Shown piece by piece: positions 7,438 through 15,817 of a stretch of DNA of 64,000 bases. Every line of letters starts with the position of its first letter. Position 1 is the stretch's first letter. Below the pieces are notes generated by a model that saw only the letters and a program-made list of their open reading frames with translations, was not told where the DNA came from and did no database searches. Source of the stretch: Rhodospirillales bacterium (GTDB lineage: Bacteria; Pseudomonadota; Alphaproteobacteria; Micavibrionales; Micavibrionaceae); assembly GCA_020638175.1 (NCBI GenBank), contig JACKJA010000002.1, positions 1,488,001 to 1,552,000 on the forward strand, in the 5' to 3' direction. The translations under genes were made by a program, and so were the position numbers.

Positions 7438-8754
7438 TTATGCCGCATTCTTCTTGCGATCAGCTGCCGACGACGCCTTAACCCGCAAAACACCGGCCCC
7501 GGCATATTGCGCCTGCGGGCCCAGCATTTCCTCAATCCGGAGAAGCTGGTTGTATTTCGCCATCCGGTCGGAGCGCGACAGGGAACCGGTTTTAATCTGT
7601 CCGGCATTGGTCGCCACAGCGATATCGGCAATCGTGGAATCTTCCGTCTCGCCGGAGCGGTGCGACAGGATAATCCCAAAACCCGCCCGTTTGGCCATCT
7701 CGATCGCTTCCAGCGTCTCGCTCAAAGAGCCGATCTGGTTCACTTTCACCAAAATGGCATTCCCGGCGCCCAGCTCAATCCCCTTGGCCAGCCGCTTGGC
7801 GTTGGTCACATACAGATCGTCACCGACCAGCTGCACCTTATCGCCCAACGCCTCGGTCAGAGCCACCCAGCCATCCCAGTCATCTTCGGCCAAACCGTCT
7901 TCGATCGAGGCAATCGGATAGCGCGCGCACAGATCTTCATAATAAGCCACCATCTCGGCAGACGACAAAACTTTGCCCTCTCCCGCCAGATGATATTTGC
8001 CGTCCTTGTAAAACTCGGTCGAGGCAGCGTCCAGAGCAATCACAACTTCTTCCCCGACCTTATAGCCCGCGGCATCAATCGCCTTCATGATAAAGTCCAA
8101 CGCTTCGGATGAAGATTTAACCGCCGGGGCAAAACCGCCCTCATCCCCGACATTGGTGTTCAGGCCGGCATTGGAAAGCTGTTTTTTCAGGGCATGAAAA
8201 ATTTCGGCCCCGCAACGCAACGCTTCCGCGAAATCGGGCGCTCCGACCGGCATAATCATGAACTCCTGAATGTCGACCGGGTTATCGGCATGCGCCCCGC
8301 CATTAATAATGTTCATCATCGGCGCCGGCAGCAAATGCGCAAACGGTCCGCCCAGATAGCGGTGCAGCGGAAGAGCCAACTCGTCCGCCATCGCCCGTGC
8401 AATCGCCAGAGAAACACCAAGGATCGCGTTCGCCCCGAATTTGGCCTTGTTCTCTGTGCCGTCCATTTCACACATCAACTGGTCGATATAAAGCTGCTCT
8501 TCGGCATCGATCCCGACCAGCGCTTCGAATATCTCGGTATTCACGAAAGAAACGGCCTTTTCAACGCCTTTGCCGTTATAAACATCCTTGTCGCCATCGC
8601 GCAGCTCAACGGCTTCATACGCCCCTGTCGACGCGCCCGACGGCACCGCCGCCCGGCCAAACGCACCGCTTTCCAGTTGCACATCGACTTCTACAGTCGG
8701 GTTGCCGCGGCTATCCAGGATTTGTCTTGCGGTAATGTCGATAATGGCGGTCAT
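7438..8754 (-). CDS. eno: Enolase
   Basis: Converts 2-phosphoglycerate to phosphoenolpyruvate in glycolysis. The 438-residue protein begins MTAIIDITARQILDSRGNPT. It has the Mg-binding and catalytic blocks EDGLAEDDWDGW, GDDLYVTN, LVKVNQIGSLSET and SHRSGETED. The frame is open 43 codons further upstream, but the ATG at 8754 has an AGAGGA ribosome-binding site and matches family starts. A short Lys/Ala-rich tail makes it slightly longer than average. The 230 bp upstream carries a hairpin (stem 8823-8828/8833-8838) and a large palindrome. Confidence 0.98.
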   Translation of the reverse strand: MTAIIDITARQILDSRGNPTVEVDVQLESGAFGRAAVPSGASTGAYEAVELRDGDKDVYNGKGVEKAVSFVNTEIFEALVGIDAEEQLYIDQLMCEMDGTENKAKFGANAILGVSLAIARAMADELALPLHRYLGGPFAHLLPAPMMNIINGGAHADNPVDIQEFMIMPVGAPDFAEALRCGAEIFHALKKQLSNAGLNTNVGDEGGFAPAVKSSSEALDFIMKAIDAAGYKVGEEVVIALDAASTEFYKDGKYHLAGEGKVLSSAEMVAYYEDLCARYPIASIEDGLAEDDWDGWVALTEALGDKVQLVGDDLYVTNAKRLAKGIELGAGNAILVKVNQIGSLSETLEAIEMAKRAGFGIILSHRSGETEDSTIADIAVATNAGQIKTGSLSRSDRMAKYNQLLRIEEMLGPQAQYAGAGVLRVKASSAADRKKNAA

Positions 8755-8878
8755 GATAAAGTCCTCTTTCTTGTAAAAGCCATAGAGCGCCGGCCCTATA
8801 AACAATAAAAACGCCCTGCAAAGGCCGCGACCGCGGCCCGGCCCCAGTGGACCGAAGCATGCGTGGCGTATGAACGCA

Positions 8879-8904
8879 GGCATAAATTGACATCAATTTA
8901 TGCC
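8879..8904. promoter_or_regulatory. 26-bp perfect palindrome upstream of eno (operator candidate)
   Basis: Two 12-base arms, GGCATAAATTGA and TCAATTTATGCC, are exact reverse complements around a 2-bp centre (8891-8892). The site lies about 125 bp before the eno start codon. The dyad and AT-rich core look like the operator of a dimeric regulator. Its core AATTGA/TCAATT recurs at 8960, 8984 and 9112. Confidence 0.55.
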
Positions 8905-8978
8905 GTCAAAACAATAGTCTTCTATCATGAGAATAAAAGCGATTCTACAGGGAAAATATAATTGATAACGAACGAGCT

Positions 8979-9123
8979 GATTTAATTGATATTCGAAGAG
9001 AAACGTGTCGAAAGGCCCGTGTTTCGAGAACCGGAAGCGTAAGTGTATAAAGAAATACATGCGCCCCGGAAGCGAAGAAACGCGGGACTTGCAGACCGTT
9101 TATCAATGAATATCAATTAAATC
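8979..9123. repeat. 145-bp element bounded by 16-bp perfect inverted repeats
   Basis: GATTTAATTGATATTC at 8979-8994 is the exact reverse complement of 9108-9123. The 113 bp between hold smaller dyads (TCGAAA/TTTCGA with an 8-base loop; GTAT/ATAC) and two copies of CCGGAAGCG. The right arm touches the stop codon of the small gene at 9123-9407. It could be a MITE-like insertion, a structured 3' UTR or an unrecognised small RNA. No coding frame was found, and no direct target duplication was seen at the ends. Confidence 0.55.
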
Positions 9124-9407
9124 TAGGCTTCTGTGTCGACTTCCTGCCCCAGCAACGACGGCAAAACCATCCGCTCCGGCAGGCTGGCCCGCAACCCCTT
9201 GATAACCGTTTGCAATTCCTCGACGGAATACGCCCCGGTCGTCGTATTGGCAAACAACGTGTTGCTGTTGGTTGAGGATGAAGACAGGAAATCATTGATC
9301 AAAGCACGGGAACTCGCAGATAGCCCCGGCGCGCCCCGAGGCGCATTACCTCGCCCCACAGAAAGCAGGCCGAGCGTATATTGTCCGCTATCCAGTAAAG
9401 AACTCAT
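9123..9407 (-). CDS. Hypothetical protein, 94 residues
   Basis: A small protein with no recognised family. The N-terminal half is Gly/Pro/Ser-rich and the middle is Ser/Thr/Asn-rich (FLSSSSTNSNTLF). The C-terminal part (about 60-88, YSVEELQTVIKGLRASLPER) is probably helical. No signal peptide or membrane segment is seen. Support comes from a near-consensus promoter about 45 bp upstream (9450-9478) and an AAAGGA ribosome-binding site. It appears to be its own transcription unit between kdsA and eno and ends at the edge of the 145-bp inverted-repeat element. Confidence 0.6.
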   Translation of the reverse strand: MSSLLDSGQYTLGLLSVGRGNAPRGAPGLSASSRALINDFLSSSSTNSNTLFANTTTGAYSVEELQTVIKGLRASLPERMVLPSLLGQEVDTEA

Positions 9408-9449
9408 ATCCCGGAAATCCTTTCCAACGGTTCTTCGTTTCTACCTATT

Positions 9450-9478
9450 ATTATAGAACGCTTACAGGTTTTTAGCAA
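9450..9478 (-). promoter_or_regulatory. Strong sigma-70-type promoter for the 94-residue gene
   Basis: On the minus strand TTGCTA (9473-9478) and a perfect TATAAT (9450-9455) are 17 bp apart. The -35 lies in the last codons of kdsA and the -10 just after its stop. Transcription would start near 9443, leaving a leader of roughly 35 bases before the ATG at 9407. Confidence 0.65.
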
Positions 9479-10286
9479 TCTTGTCGATCGCCATCATCGG
9501 CTTCAGCATTTCTTCAAGCTGATCCAGATAAACCGCGTTCGGCCCATCCGACGGCGCGTTATCCGGATCTTCATGAACTTCCATGAACACCGCCCCGACA
9601 CAGCCCGTCGCCAGCGCGGCGCGCGCCAGATACGGCACCATCGTCCGGTCGCCGCCAGTGCTGCCGCCCAGTCCGCCCGGTTGTTGTACCGAGTGCGTGG
9701 CATCAAACACCACCGGATAGCCGTTTTGCGCCATGATCGGCAGAGAACGCATATCATTGACCAGTGTGTTGTAGCCAAACGTCACACCACGCTCGCACTG
9801 CATGATATTCTCGTTGCCGCTTTCCGCAATTTTTTGCACCACGTTTTTCATGTCCCACGGCGCAAGAAACTGGCCCTTTTTGACATTAATCGGCAGGCCC
9901 GTTTTCGCAGCCGCCACGACCAGATCCGTCTGGCGACACAAAAACGCCGGAATTTGCAGGACATCAACCGACCGTGCAATAACCGCGCATTGCTCTTCCG
10001 TATGGACATCGGTGATACACGGCACATCGAATTCCTGGCGCAGCTCTTCGAACACCGGCAACGCGCCCTCCAGCCCGATCCCGCGCTGACCGTGGATCGA
10101 GGTTCGGTTGGCTTTGTCGAATGATGATTTGTAAATCAGGCCAATCCCCAGCCGCTGGGCAATCCCCGTCAAGGTCTCGCACATCATAAAGGCGTGATCG
10201 CGGCTTTGCATCTGGCACGGCCCGGCGATCAGCACAAACGGCTTGTCGTTGGCAATCTCTATATTTTTTACGCGTACGGTTTTCAT
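9462..10286 (-). CDS. kdsA: 3-deoxy-8-phosphooctulonate (KDO-8-P) synthase
   Basis: Condenses phosphoenolpyruvate with arabinose-5-phosphate, the first committed step to KDO of the LPS inner core. The 274-residue protein shows FVLIAGPCQMQS, YKSSFDKANRTS, TDVHTEEQC, QIPAFLCRQTDL, NVKKGQFLAPWDM and DATHSVQQPGG, all typical of the DAHP-synthase-like KdsA barrel. The frame is open 17 codons upstream, but the ATG at 10286 has an AAGGTGG ribosome-binding site and fits homologues. It follows the SGNH hydrolase by 19 bp. Confidence 0.97.
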   Translation of the reverse strand: MKTVRVKNIEIANDKPFVLIAGPCQMQSRDHAFMMCETLTGIAQRLGIGLIYKSSFDKANRTSIHGQRGIGLEGALPVFEELRQEFDVPCITDVHTEEQCAVIARSVDVLQIPAFLCRQTDLVVAAAKTGLPINVKKGQFLAPWDMKNVVQKIAESGNENIMQCERGVTFGYNTLVNDMRSLPIMAQNGYPVVFDATHSVQQPGGLGGSTGGDRTMVPYLARAALATGCVGAVFMEVHEDPDNAPSDGPNAVYLDQLEEMLKPMMAIDKIAKNL

Positions 10287-10305
10287 GCCCACCTTTATAT
10301 AGGCT

Positions 10306-11034
10306 TCACCCCTCTGAATGGAAGGCAAAAAACTCATCGGTAAAAAGAAAGTCTTTCACACGATCCGCCATAAAGGCATGCCCCTCGCTATTCGGGTGCA
10401 GGCCATCCTGTAACATAGCTTTCCAGTTGGCATTGGCCATAAAAGGTTCCAGCATCGGCAGAAAAGAAACACCCTCTTCCGCGCAAACGGACTGAATGAT
10501 GCCATCGAACAGCCTGATCCGCTCATTCTGGTAAGCCATGCTCGGTCGCCACGGCACAGGATTTAACAAGGAATCATCAACCGGCGTCAGCCCCTGGAAG
10601 GAGACATTCGCCGTAATACCTTTTGCCAAAGCAATCAACGACAGTAAGTTCCCACGAAATTCCTCGTCCGAAAACATGGGCCGTTTTTCATCGACCAAAT
10701 AACGGGAATCGTTCGTCCCGATCGAAAAGATAATCTGGAGATTTTCATTTTCCAGCCGTTCTTCCATCCGCGCCCGAGCCTCGGATTCCGCCCGCGCTAT
10801 TAAATCCGGGACCATATCGCCCGGCACACCGAGATTAAAAGGAAAGCACCAGAAATCCCGTCCGTTTTCCTCAGCCTTTACATTTTCAGCAAATATCTGG
10901 CCGCTCAGGCGCGCAACCCAACCTCCGCCCGTATCATTAGCACCCGCTGTAGAACTGCTCCCGACACAAAATAATTTGCCCATGTCACATGATCCCGCCG
11001 TAATACTGTCGCCAATGAAAAAGAGTTTAGACAT
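10306..11034 (-). CDS. SGNH/GDSL-family lipase or esterase with duplicated first block
   Basis: A 242-residue SGNH hydrolase. Block I is FIGDSITAG with nucleophile Ser10, block II contains Gly in LGVPGD (about 69-73), block III is GTNDS with Asn108, and block V is DGLHPNSEGH with Asp210 and His213. Residues 18-34 (MGKLFCVGSSSTAG and on) repeat residues 1-17 codon by codon in diverged form, with GDS changed to GSS, so the N-terminal catalytic block looks tandemly duplicated. The second ATG (10983) is an alternative start but would lose the intact GDS. It starts 3 bp after the pyrG stop. Substrate unknown. Confidence 0.85.
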   Translation of the reverse strand: MSKLFFIGDSITAGSCDMGKLFCVGSSSTAGANDTGGGWVARLSGQIFAENVKAEENGRDFWCFPFNLGVPGDMVPDLIARAESEARARMEERLENENLQIIFSIGTNDSRYLVDEKRPMFSDEEFRGNLLSLIALAKGITANVSFQGLTPVDDSLLNPVPWRPSMAYQNERIRLFDGIIQSVCAEEGVSFLPMLEPFMANANWKAMLQDGLHPNSEGHAFMADRVKDFLFTDEFFAFHSEG

Positions 11035-11037
11035 CCC

Positions 11038-12669
11038 TTAAACCAACCGGCTTTGTTCCATCGCGGCCTTGATGAAGGAAACAAACAGCGGGTGCGGATC
11101 AAACGGCTTGGATTTCAGTTCCGGGTGGAACTGCACGCCGATAAACCACGGATGGTTGACGTTCTCGACGATCTCCGGCAGGCGCCCGTCCGGTGACATC
11201 CCGGAAAACCGCAGCCCTTTTTCTTCCAGCGCCTTGATATAATCTGTATTCACTTCGTAGCGATGGCGGTGACGTTCGGAAATTTCGGTCTTGCCGTAAA
11301 TCTTGGCAACCTGTGACCCTTCGGCCAGCTTCGCCGGATAAGCCCCCAAACGCATCGTTCCGCCCAGATCGGTGTTTTCGCTCCGCTTTTCTTTCGATCC
11401 ATCCTTCTCCCATTCGGTCATCAAACCGATCAGGTGCGTCCCTTTCTCCCCGAATTCGGTCGAGGTCGCATCCGGTATCCCGGCCAGGTTCCGTGCCGCA
11501 TCCAGCACAGCCATCTGCATCCCGAAACAAATCCCGAAATATGGCACCTTATGCTCGCGGGCGAACTGCGCCGCTTTAATCTTGCCTTCCGCCCCACGCT
11601 CACCAAAGCCGCCGGGCACGAGAATCCCGTGAATGCCGTGCAAATGACTGGCCGGATCTTCCGTCTCGAACACCGAGGATTCAACAAACTTGATCTTTAC
11701 CTTCACATTATTGGCAATCCCGCCGTGAACCAGCGATTCCACCAGCGATTTATAACTGTCGAGCAGCTCGGTATACTTGCCGACCACGGCAATTTTAACC
11801 TTGCCCTCCGGCTCCTTGATCCGGCGCACGATATCTTCCCAAACCGACAGATCAGGCTCCCTGGACTCCGCCAGCATCCCGAAACAATCAAGTACCTGCG
11901 TGTCCAGCCCCTCGGCATGATAGCTCAGCGGCACTTCGTAAATCGTCGACACATCCAGCGCCGGAATCACGTTGTCTTCATCAATATTGCAGAACAGCCC
12001 GATCTTACGCAGCTCTTCCTCGGCAATCGGACGATCGGCCCGGCACAGCAATATGCGCGGCCTGATCCCGACACTCATCAGCTCCTTGACCGAATGTTGG
12101 GTCGGCTTGGTTTTCAGCTCCCCGGCCGCCGGGATATACGGCAATAACGTCACATGAATAAACAGCGCGCGGGCCCGCCCGACTTCATTTCCGAACTGGC
12201 GAATGGCTTCTAAAAACGGCAGGCTTTCAATATCACCGACCGTACCGCCGATCTCGCACAGGACAAAATCGGCCGTCCCGTCTTTTTCGCGGATAAAGTT
12301 TTTAATCTCATCGGTAATATGCGGAATGACCTGTACCGTCGCCCCCAGATAATCGCCGCGGCGCTCGCGCTGCAGGACGTTGGTATAAACACGGCCCGTC
12401 GTAATGTTATCGCCCTGCGTCGCCGGCCGGCCGGTAAAGCGTTCATAGTGCCCAAGGTCCAGATCGGTTTCCGCGCCGTCATCGGTCACATAAACTTCCC
12501 CGTGCTGGGTCGGGCTCATCGTGCCGGGATCGACATTCAGGTAAGGGTCGAGCTTGCACAGCCGCACCGTGTAGCCACGAGCTTGCAATAACGCGCCAAG
12601 CGCAGCGGAGCCGAGGCCTTTTCCTAAAGAGGAAACCACGCCGCCGGTAATAAATATATATCTAGTCAT
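11038..12669 (-). CDS. pyrG: CTP synthase
   Basis: Makes CTP from UTP with ATP and glutamine. The 543-residue protein has the N-terminal synthase domain (YIFITGGVVSSLGKGLGSA, LDPYLNVDPGTMSP, CEIGGTVGDIES) and a C-terminal class I glutamine amidotransferase domain with the nucleophile in PYFGICFGMQ and the His/Glu pair in GVQFHPE. Length is standard. It lies 2 bp after secG, in the usual secG-pyrG-kdsA-eno order. Confidence 0.98.
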   Translation of the reverse strand: MTRYIFITGGVVSSLGKGLGSAALGALLQARGYTVRLCKLDPYLNVDPGTMSPTQHGEVYVTDDGAETDLDLGHYERFTGRPATQGDNITTGRVYTNVLQRERRGDYLGATVQVIPHITDEIKNFIREKDGTADFVLCEIGGTVGDIESLPFLEAIRQFGNEVGRARALFIHVTLLPYIPAAGELKTKPTQHSVKELMSVGIRPRILLCRADRPIAEEELRKIGLFCNIDEDNVIPALDVSTIYEVPLSYHAEGLDTQVLDCFGMLAESREPDLSVWEDIVRRIKEPEGKVKIAVVGKYTELLDSYKSLVESLVHGGIANNVKVKIKFVESSVFETEDPASHLHGIHGILVPGGFGERGAEGKIKAAQFAREHKVPYFGICFGMQMAVLDAARNLAGIPDATSTEFGEKGTHLIGLMTEWEKDGSKEKRSENTDLGGTMRLGAYPAKLAEGSQVAKIYGKTEISERHRHRYEVNTDYIKALEEKGLRFSGMSPDGRLPEIVENVNHPWFIGVQFHPELKSKPFDPHPLFVSFIKAAMEQSRLV

Positions 12670-12671
12670 TG

Positions 12672-13028
12672 TTATTCCGAAACAGGAGCCGATGGAGGAA
12701 TTGTAATTGATTCCGGAGCTTCTTCCAGATTTTCCTTAATTGTATCCACAACCGCGGGCGTTTCTTCGTCCAGCGCATCAAGAATACTTTTTTGTTTGCT
12801 ATCGGCCCCGGCCAGAACACCCAGAACCAGACTGGTAACAAAAAACAGTCCCGCGGCAATAGCCGTCGCCCGCGTCAACGCATTGGCTGTCCCCTGCGCC
12901 GAAGCCAGCCCGCCAAGACCACCGCCACCGCCAATACCAAGGCCGCCGCCCTCCGAGCGCTGCAACAGCACCAGCCCGATAATCGCCAGCGCCAAAATTA
13001 AATGAATAACAAGAACAACCGATTCCAT
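12672..13028 (-). CDS. secG: Preprotein translocase subunit SecG
   Basis: A 118-residue protein with two membrane segments (about 4-22 and 55-76) joined by the Gly-rich SecG loop (SEGGGLGIGGGGGLGGL). It assists SecYEG protein export at the inner membrane. An acidic tail of about 40 residues ending in Pro/Ser/Glu follows the second segment, as is common in alphaproteobacterial SecG. It starts 4 bp after tpiA ends. Confidence 0.95.
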   Translation of the reverse strand: MESVVLVIHLILALAIIGLVLLQRSEGGGLGIGGGGGLGGLASAQGTANALTRATAIAAGLFFVTSLVLGVLAGADSKQKSILDALDEETPAVVDTIKENLEEAPESITIPPSAPVSE

Positions 13029-13032
13029 ATAC

Positions 13033-13779
13033 TTACACCGCTTTCGCTATACCGATAAAATCATCCGTCTTCAGGCTCGCGCCACCAATCAGCGCTCCAT
13101 CCACGTTTTCGATCCTGAACAGGTCGCCCGCATTATCGGGTTTGACGGAACCGCCGTACAAAATACGGATTTCGGTGGCATCTGCAAGTCTTTCCTGCAA
13201 TTTACCACGGATAAATCTGTGCATGGCCTGCACATCTTCGACCGTGGCCACCTTTCCGGTGCCGATCGCCCACACCGGCTCATAAGCGATAACGGTATTC
13301 CCGGCATTCACCAGCGACGGCAGCGATTCACGCAACTGATGACCGACGATATCTTCGGCCCGCCCCTCTTCCCGCTCGTCTTCCGTCTCCCCGACACAGA
13401 TAATCGTTTTCAGACCGCTACGATGCGCCTGCGCCGCTTTTTCAGCAATCAAACCACTACTCTCTTTATGATACTGACGCCGTTCGGAGTGTCCCAGAAT
13501 AACGTATTCACAACCGCAATCCATCAGCATATCCGCAGAAACATCGCCCGTATAAGCCCCCGCCGGAACGTCGGCGCAGTCTTGCCCGCCCAGCGCCACA
13601 TCTTCGCTGAGAACAGCCGCCACACCGGGAATATGAACAAACGGCGGACAGACCAGAAAATCGCACTTGTCCGCCACCTCCGGATCAACCTTGATCGCCG
13701 TGACGATTCCCTCGGCCAGCGCCAGCGCTCCCGCCTTGTTCCCGTTCATTTTCCAGTTCCCGGCAATCAGCTTTTTCAT
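13033..13779 (-). CDS. tpiA: Triosephosphate isomerase
   Basis: Interconverts dihydroxyacetone phosphate and glyceraldehyde-3-phosphate. The 248-residue barrel has Lys10 in GNWKMN, the catalytic His97 in ILGHSERR and the base Glu167 in AYEPVWAIGTG, with the phosphate-binding GGS near the end (YGGSVKPDN). The open frame extends far upstream, but the ATG at 13779 has an AAGGAAG ribosome-binding site and gives the family length. It is divergent from ppiD, 130 bp away. Confidence 0.98.
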   Translation of the reverse strand: MKKLIAGNWKMNGNKAGALALAEGIVTAIKVDPEVADKCDFLVCPPFVHIPGVAAVLSEDVALGGQDCADVPAGAYTGDVSADMLMDCGCEYVILGHSERRQYHKESSGLIAEKAAQAHRSGLKTIICVGETEDEREEGRAEDIVGHQLRESLPSLVNAGNTVIAYEPVWAIGTGKVATVEDVQAMHRFIRGKLQERLADATEIRILYGGSVKPDNAGDLFRIENVDGALIGGASLKTDDFIGIAKAV

Positions 13780-13843
13780 GATGTCTTCCTTTATAATGTC
13801 TTTCACCGTCTTAGCGACCCTGTGTCTAAATTGCAATCCCCTG

Positions 13844-13872
13844 TTGCCCGCTTTCGCAAGGCGTTTTATAGT
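13844..13872 (+). promoter_or_regulatory. Probable promoter of ppiD-trpE
   Basis: TTGCCC (13844-13849) and TATAGT (13867-13872) are separated by 17 bp in the tpiA-ppiD gap, a good sigma-70 match. Transcription would start near 13879, followed by an AAGGAG ribosome-binding site and the ppiD ATG at 13910. Confidence 0.6.
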
Positions 13873-13909
13873 CTTGCCGCACAAGAGATAATAAGGAGCC
13901 AGAAAAAAC

Positions 13910-15817
13910 ATGCTGAATGCAATGCGCGAAGGCGCAAAATCAGGGTTTATGAAACTTATACTGATGGGACTGATGGTCATGGCTGTTGGCGGTCTGGTGC
14001 TGATGGACGTCGGCGGGTTTTTCCGCGGCGGCACCGGCACGAATAATGTCGCCAAAATTGAGGGACAGGAATTTCCGGCCATCACATTTGACCGCACGAT
14101 GCGCCGCGTTCTGGCCCGGCAAGGACTGGATGTCCAAACGGCTTACCAGCTGGGTCTGGTCGAACAAATCCTGAATAATGAAATCAGCAACAACCTCCTG
14201 CAACGCGCCGCCTATGATACAGGCCTGCAGGTCGGGAGCGAGACTATCGCCCGCCAGATCAACCAGTTGGTGGCCCCTTACGTCACAGAAAACGTCAGCA
14301 AAAAAGAAGCCGTCCGCCGCATTTTGATGAGCCAGAATATGACCGAAGGCGAATTCATTCGCGCCCTGCGCTCGGAGATGACGGGAACGGTACTCCGCAC
14401 AGCTCTCATTTTGCCTGCGGCCTATGCCTCGTCGCAAGCCGCCGACGATATCTATCAATTCAACAACGAACAACGCACCGTCAAAGGCTTTTTCCTGCCC
14501 AACAGTGCTATCAAGGATTTTCAGGAACCCAGCGATGAAGTGCTCCTGCCGTTCTACCAGGCCGGACAGGAACGTTACGCCATTCCGGAAACTCGCGTCT
14601 TCACCATGGCGATTTTGACGGGTGACAAGTTGAAAGAAACGCTGGATATCTCTGACGAAGAATTACGCGCGACATACGAATCCGAGATACAGGCTTACCA
14701 GCTTCCCGAACGCCGGAAACTGGAACAGGCCGTATTTAGCGACGAAGCCACGGCCAAAGCCGTTATCGACAAACTGAACAAAGGGGTCGATATGAAACAG
14801 GCGGTAAAAGACGTCACGAACAAAACGGACGCCTATCTGGGTACCGAGGATTTCGAACAGGCCGGATTGCTGGAAGAAATAGGCGTACCGGTTTATGCCG
14901 CAGCCAAAGGCGACATTGTCGGACCGATAAAAACAGCGCTCGGCTGGCACGCCCTGATTGTAAAGGATATCCTGCCGCCCAAAACGCGCCCCTTCGACGA
15001 TGTAAAAGCAGCCCTGAAAAAAGAGCTGATGCACACACACATGGCCGACCAGATGTTTGAGCATGCCGGACAGATTGACGATGCTCTGGCGGGCGGCGCA
15101 ACGCTCGAAGACGTCGCCGAGGAAATGGGATTGAAGCTGGTTAAAATCGGCCCGGTCCGGGAAGACGGATCAACGCCGGATGACAAAGATGGCCTGAAAG
15201 ATTACGAAGCCGACCGGACTTATATCTTGGAGACCGCTTACGAAATGATGGAGGGGGAGACCTCCCCCGTCATGGAGATGGCCGACGGACGCTATATGAC
15301 TTTGCGGGTCGACACCCTGATGCCAAAAAGCTATACGCCGTTCGAAGACGTCAAAAAATCCCTGCGCGATCTGTGGGTAGCCGACCAGCAACAGGTACTA
15401 AACAAACAAAAAGCACAGGACGCCTTGCTAGCTCTTCTCAATGGCGAAAAGACACTGAGCGATCTGGCCAAGGAAAACGGGGTATCGGTTAAAACCTACA
15501 GCCTGTCCCGTAGCGAAGAAGCCCCTGCTCCACTTACCGCAGCCGGCATGAACGAGCTGTTCACCGTCAAGAAGGACGATGCTCAGGTCGTCAGCGCAAA
15601 AGACGGTCTGCTGCTGGGACAAGTAACAACGATCACCCTGCCCGATCCGGCCAAAGCCGACAAGGACACCATAAACGGCATTAAAGACGCCTTGAAAGGC
15701 AGCGAGCAACAAGCCGTTTTTGCGACCTACCTGCAAAGCCTGCATAACAAATACAAGGTGACAATCAATCATCATCTGCTCGACAGACTCTACGGCGCCG
15801 GAAGCGAGCAATATTGA
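13910..15817 (+). CDS. ppiD: PpiD-like periplasmic peptidyl-prolyl isomerase / chaperone
   Basis: A 635-residue membrane-anchored periplasmic folding factor. A cytoplasmic N-terminus and one membrane segment (about 14-36, LILMGLMVMAVGGLVLMDVG) are followed by a SurA_N/PpiD N-terminal domain, a parvulin-like PPIC region (about 260-375) and a C-terminal chaperone region. Several classic parvulin catalytic residues are not obvious, so chaperone activity may dominate. The stop codon overlaps the trpE start (TGATG), a conserved alphaproteobacterial link of unclear meaning. Confidence 0.9.
   Translation: MLNAMREGAKSGFMKLILMGLMVMAVGGLVLMDVGGFFRGGTGTNNVAKIEGQEFPAITFDRTMRRVLARQGLDVQTAYQLGLVEQILNNEISNNLLQRAAYDTGLQVGSETIARQINQLVAPYVTENVSKKEAVRRILMSQNMTEGEFIRALRSEMTGTVLRTALILPAAYASSQAADDIYQFNNEQRTVKGFFLPNSAIKDFQEPSDEVLLPFYQAGQERYAIPETRVFTMAILTGDKLKETLDISDEELRATYESEIQAYQLPERRKLEQAVFSDEATAKAVIDKLNKGVDMKQAVKDVTNKTDAYLGTEDFEQAGLLEEIGVPVYAAAKGDIVGPIKTALGWHALIVKDILPPKTRPFDDVKAALKKELMHTHMADQMFEHAGQIDDALAGGATLEDVAEEMGLKLVKIGPVREDGSTPDDKDGLKDYEADRTYILETAYEMMEGETSPVMEMADGRYMTLRVDTLMPKSYTPFEDVKKSLRDLWVADQQQVLNKQKAQDALLALLNGEKTLSDLAKENGVSVKTYSLSRSEEAPAPLTAAGMNELFTVKKDDAQVVSAKDGLLLGQVTTITLPDPAKADKDTINGIKDALKGSEQQAVFATYLQSLHNKYKVTINHHLLDRLYGAGSEQY

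Noticed and set aside
8884..9122. tRNA or known small RNA in the eno upstream gap
   Set aside because: No TTC-loop, acceptor stem pairing or other known RNA signature was recognised.
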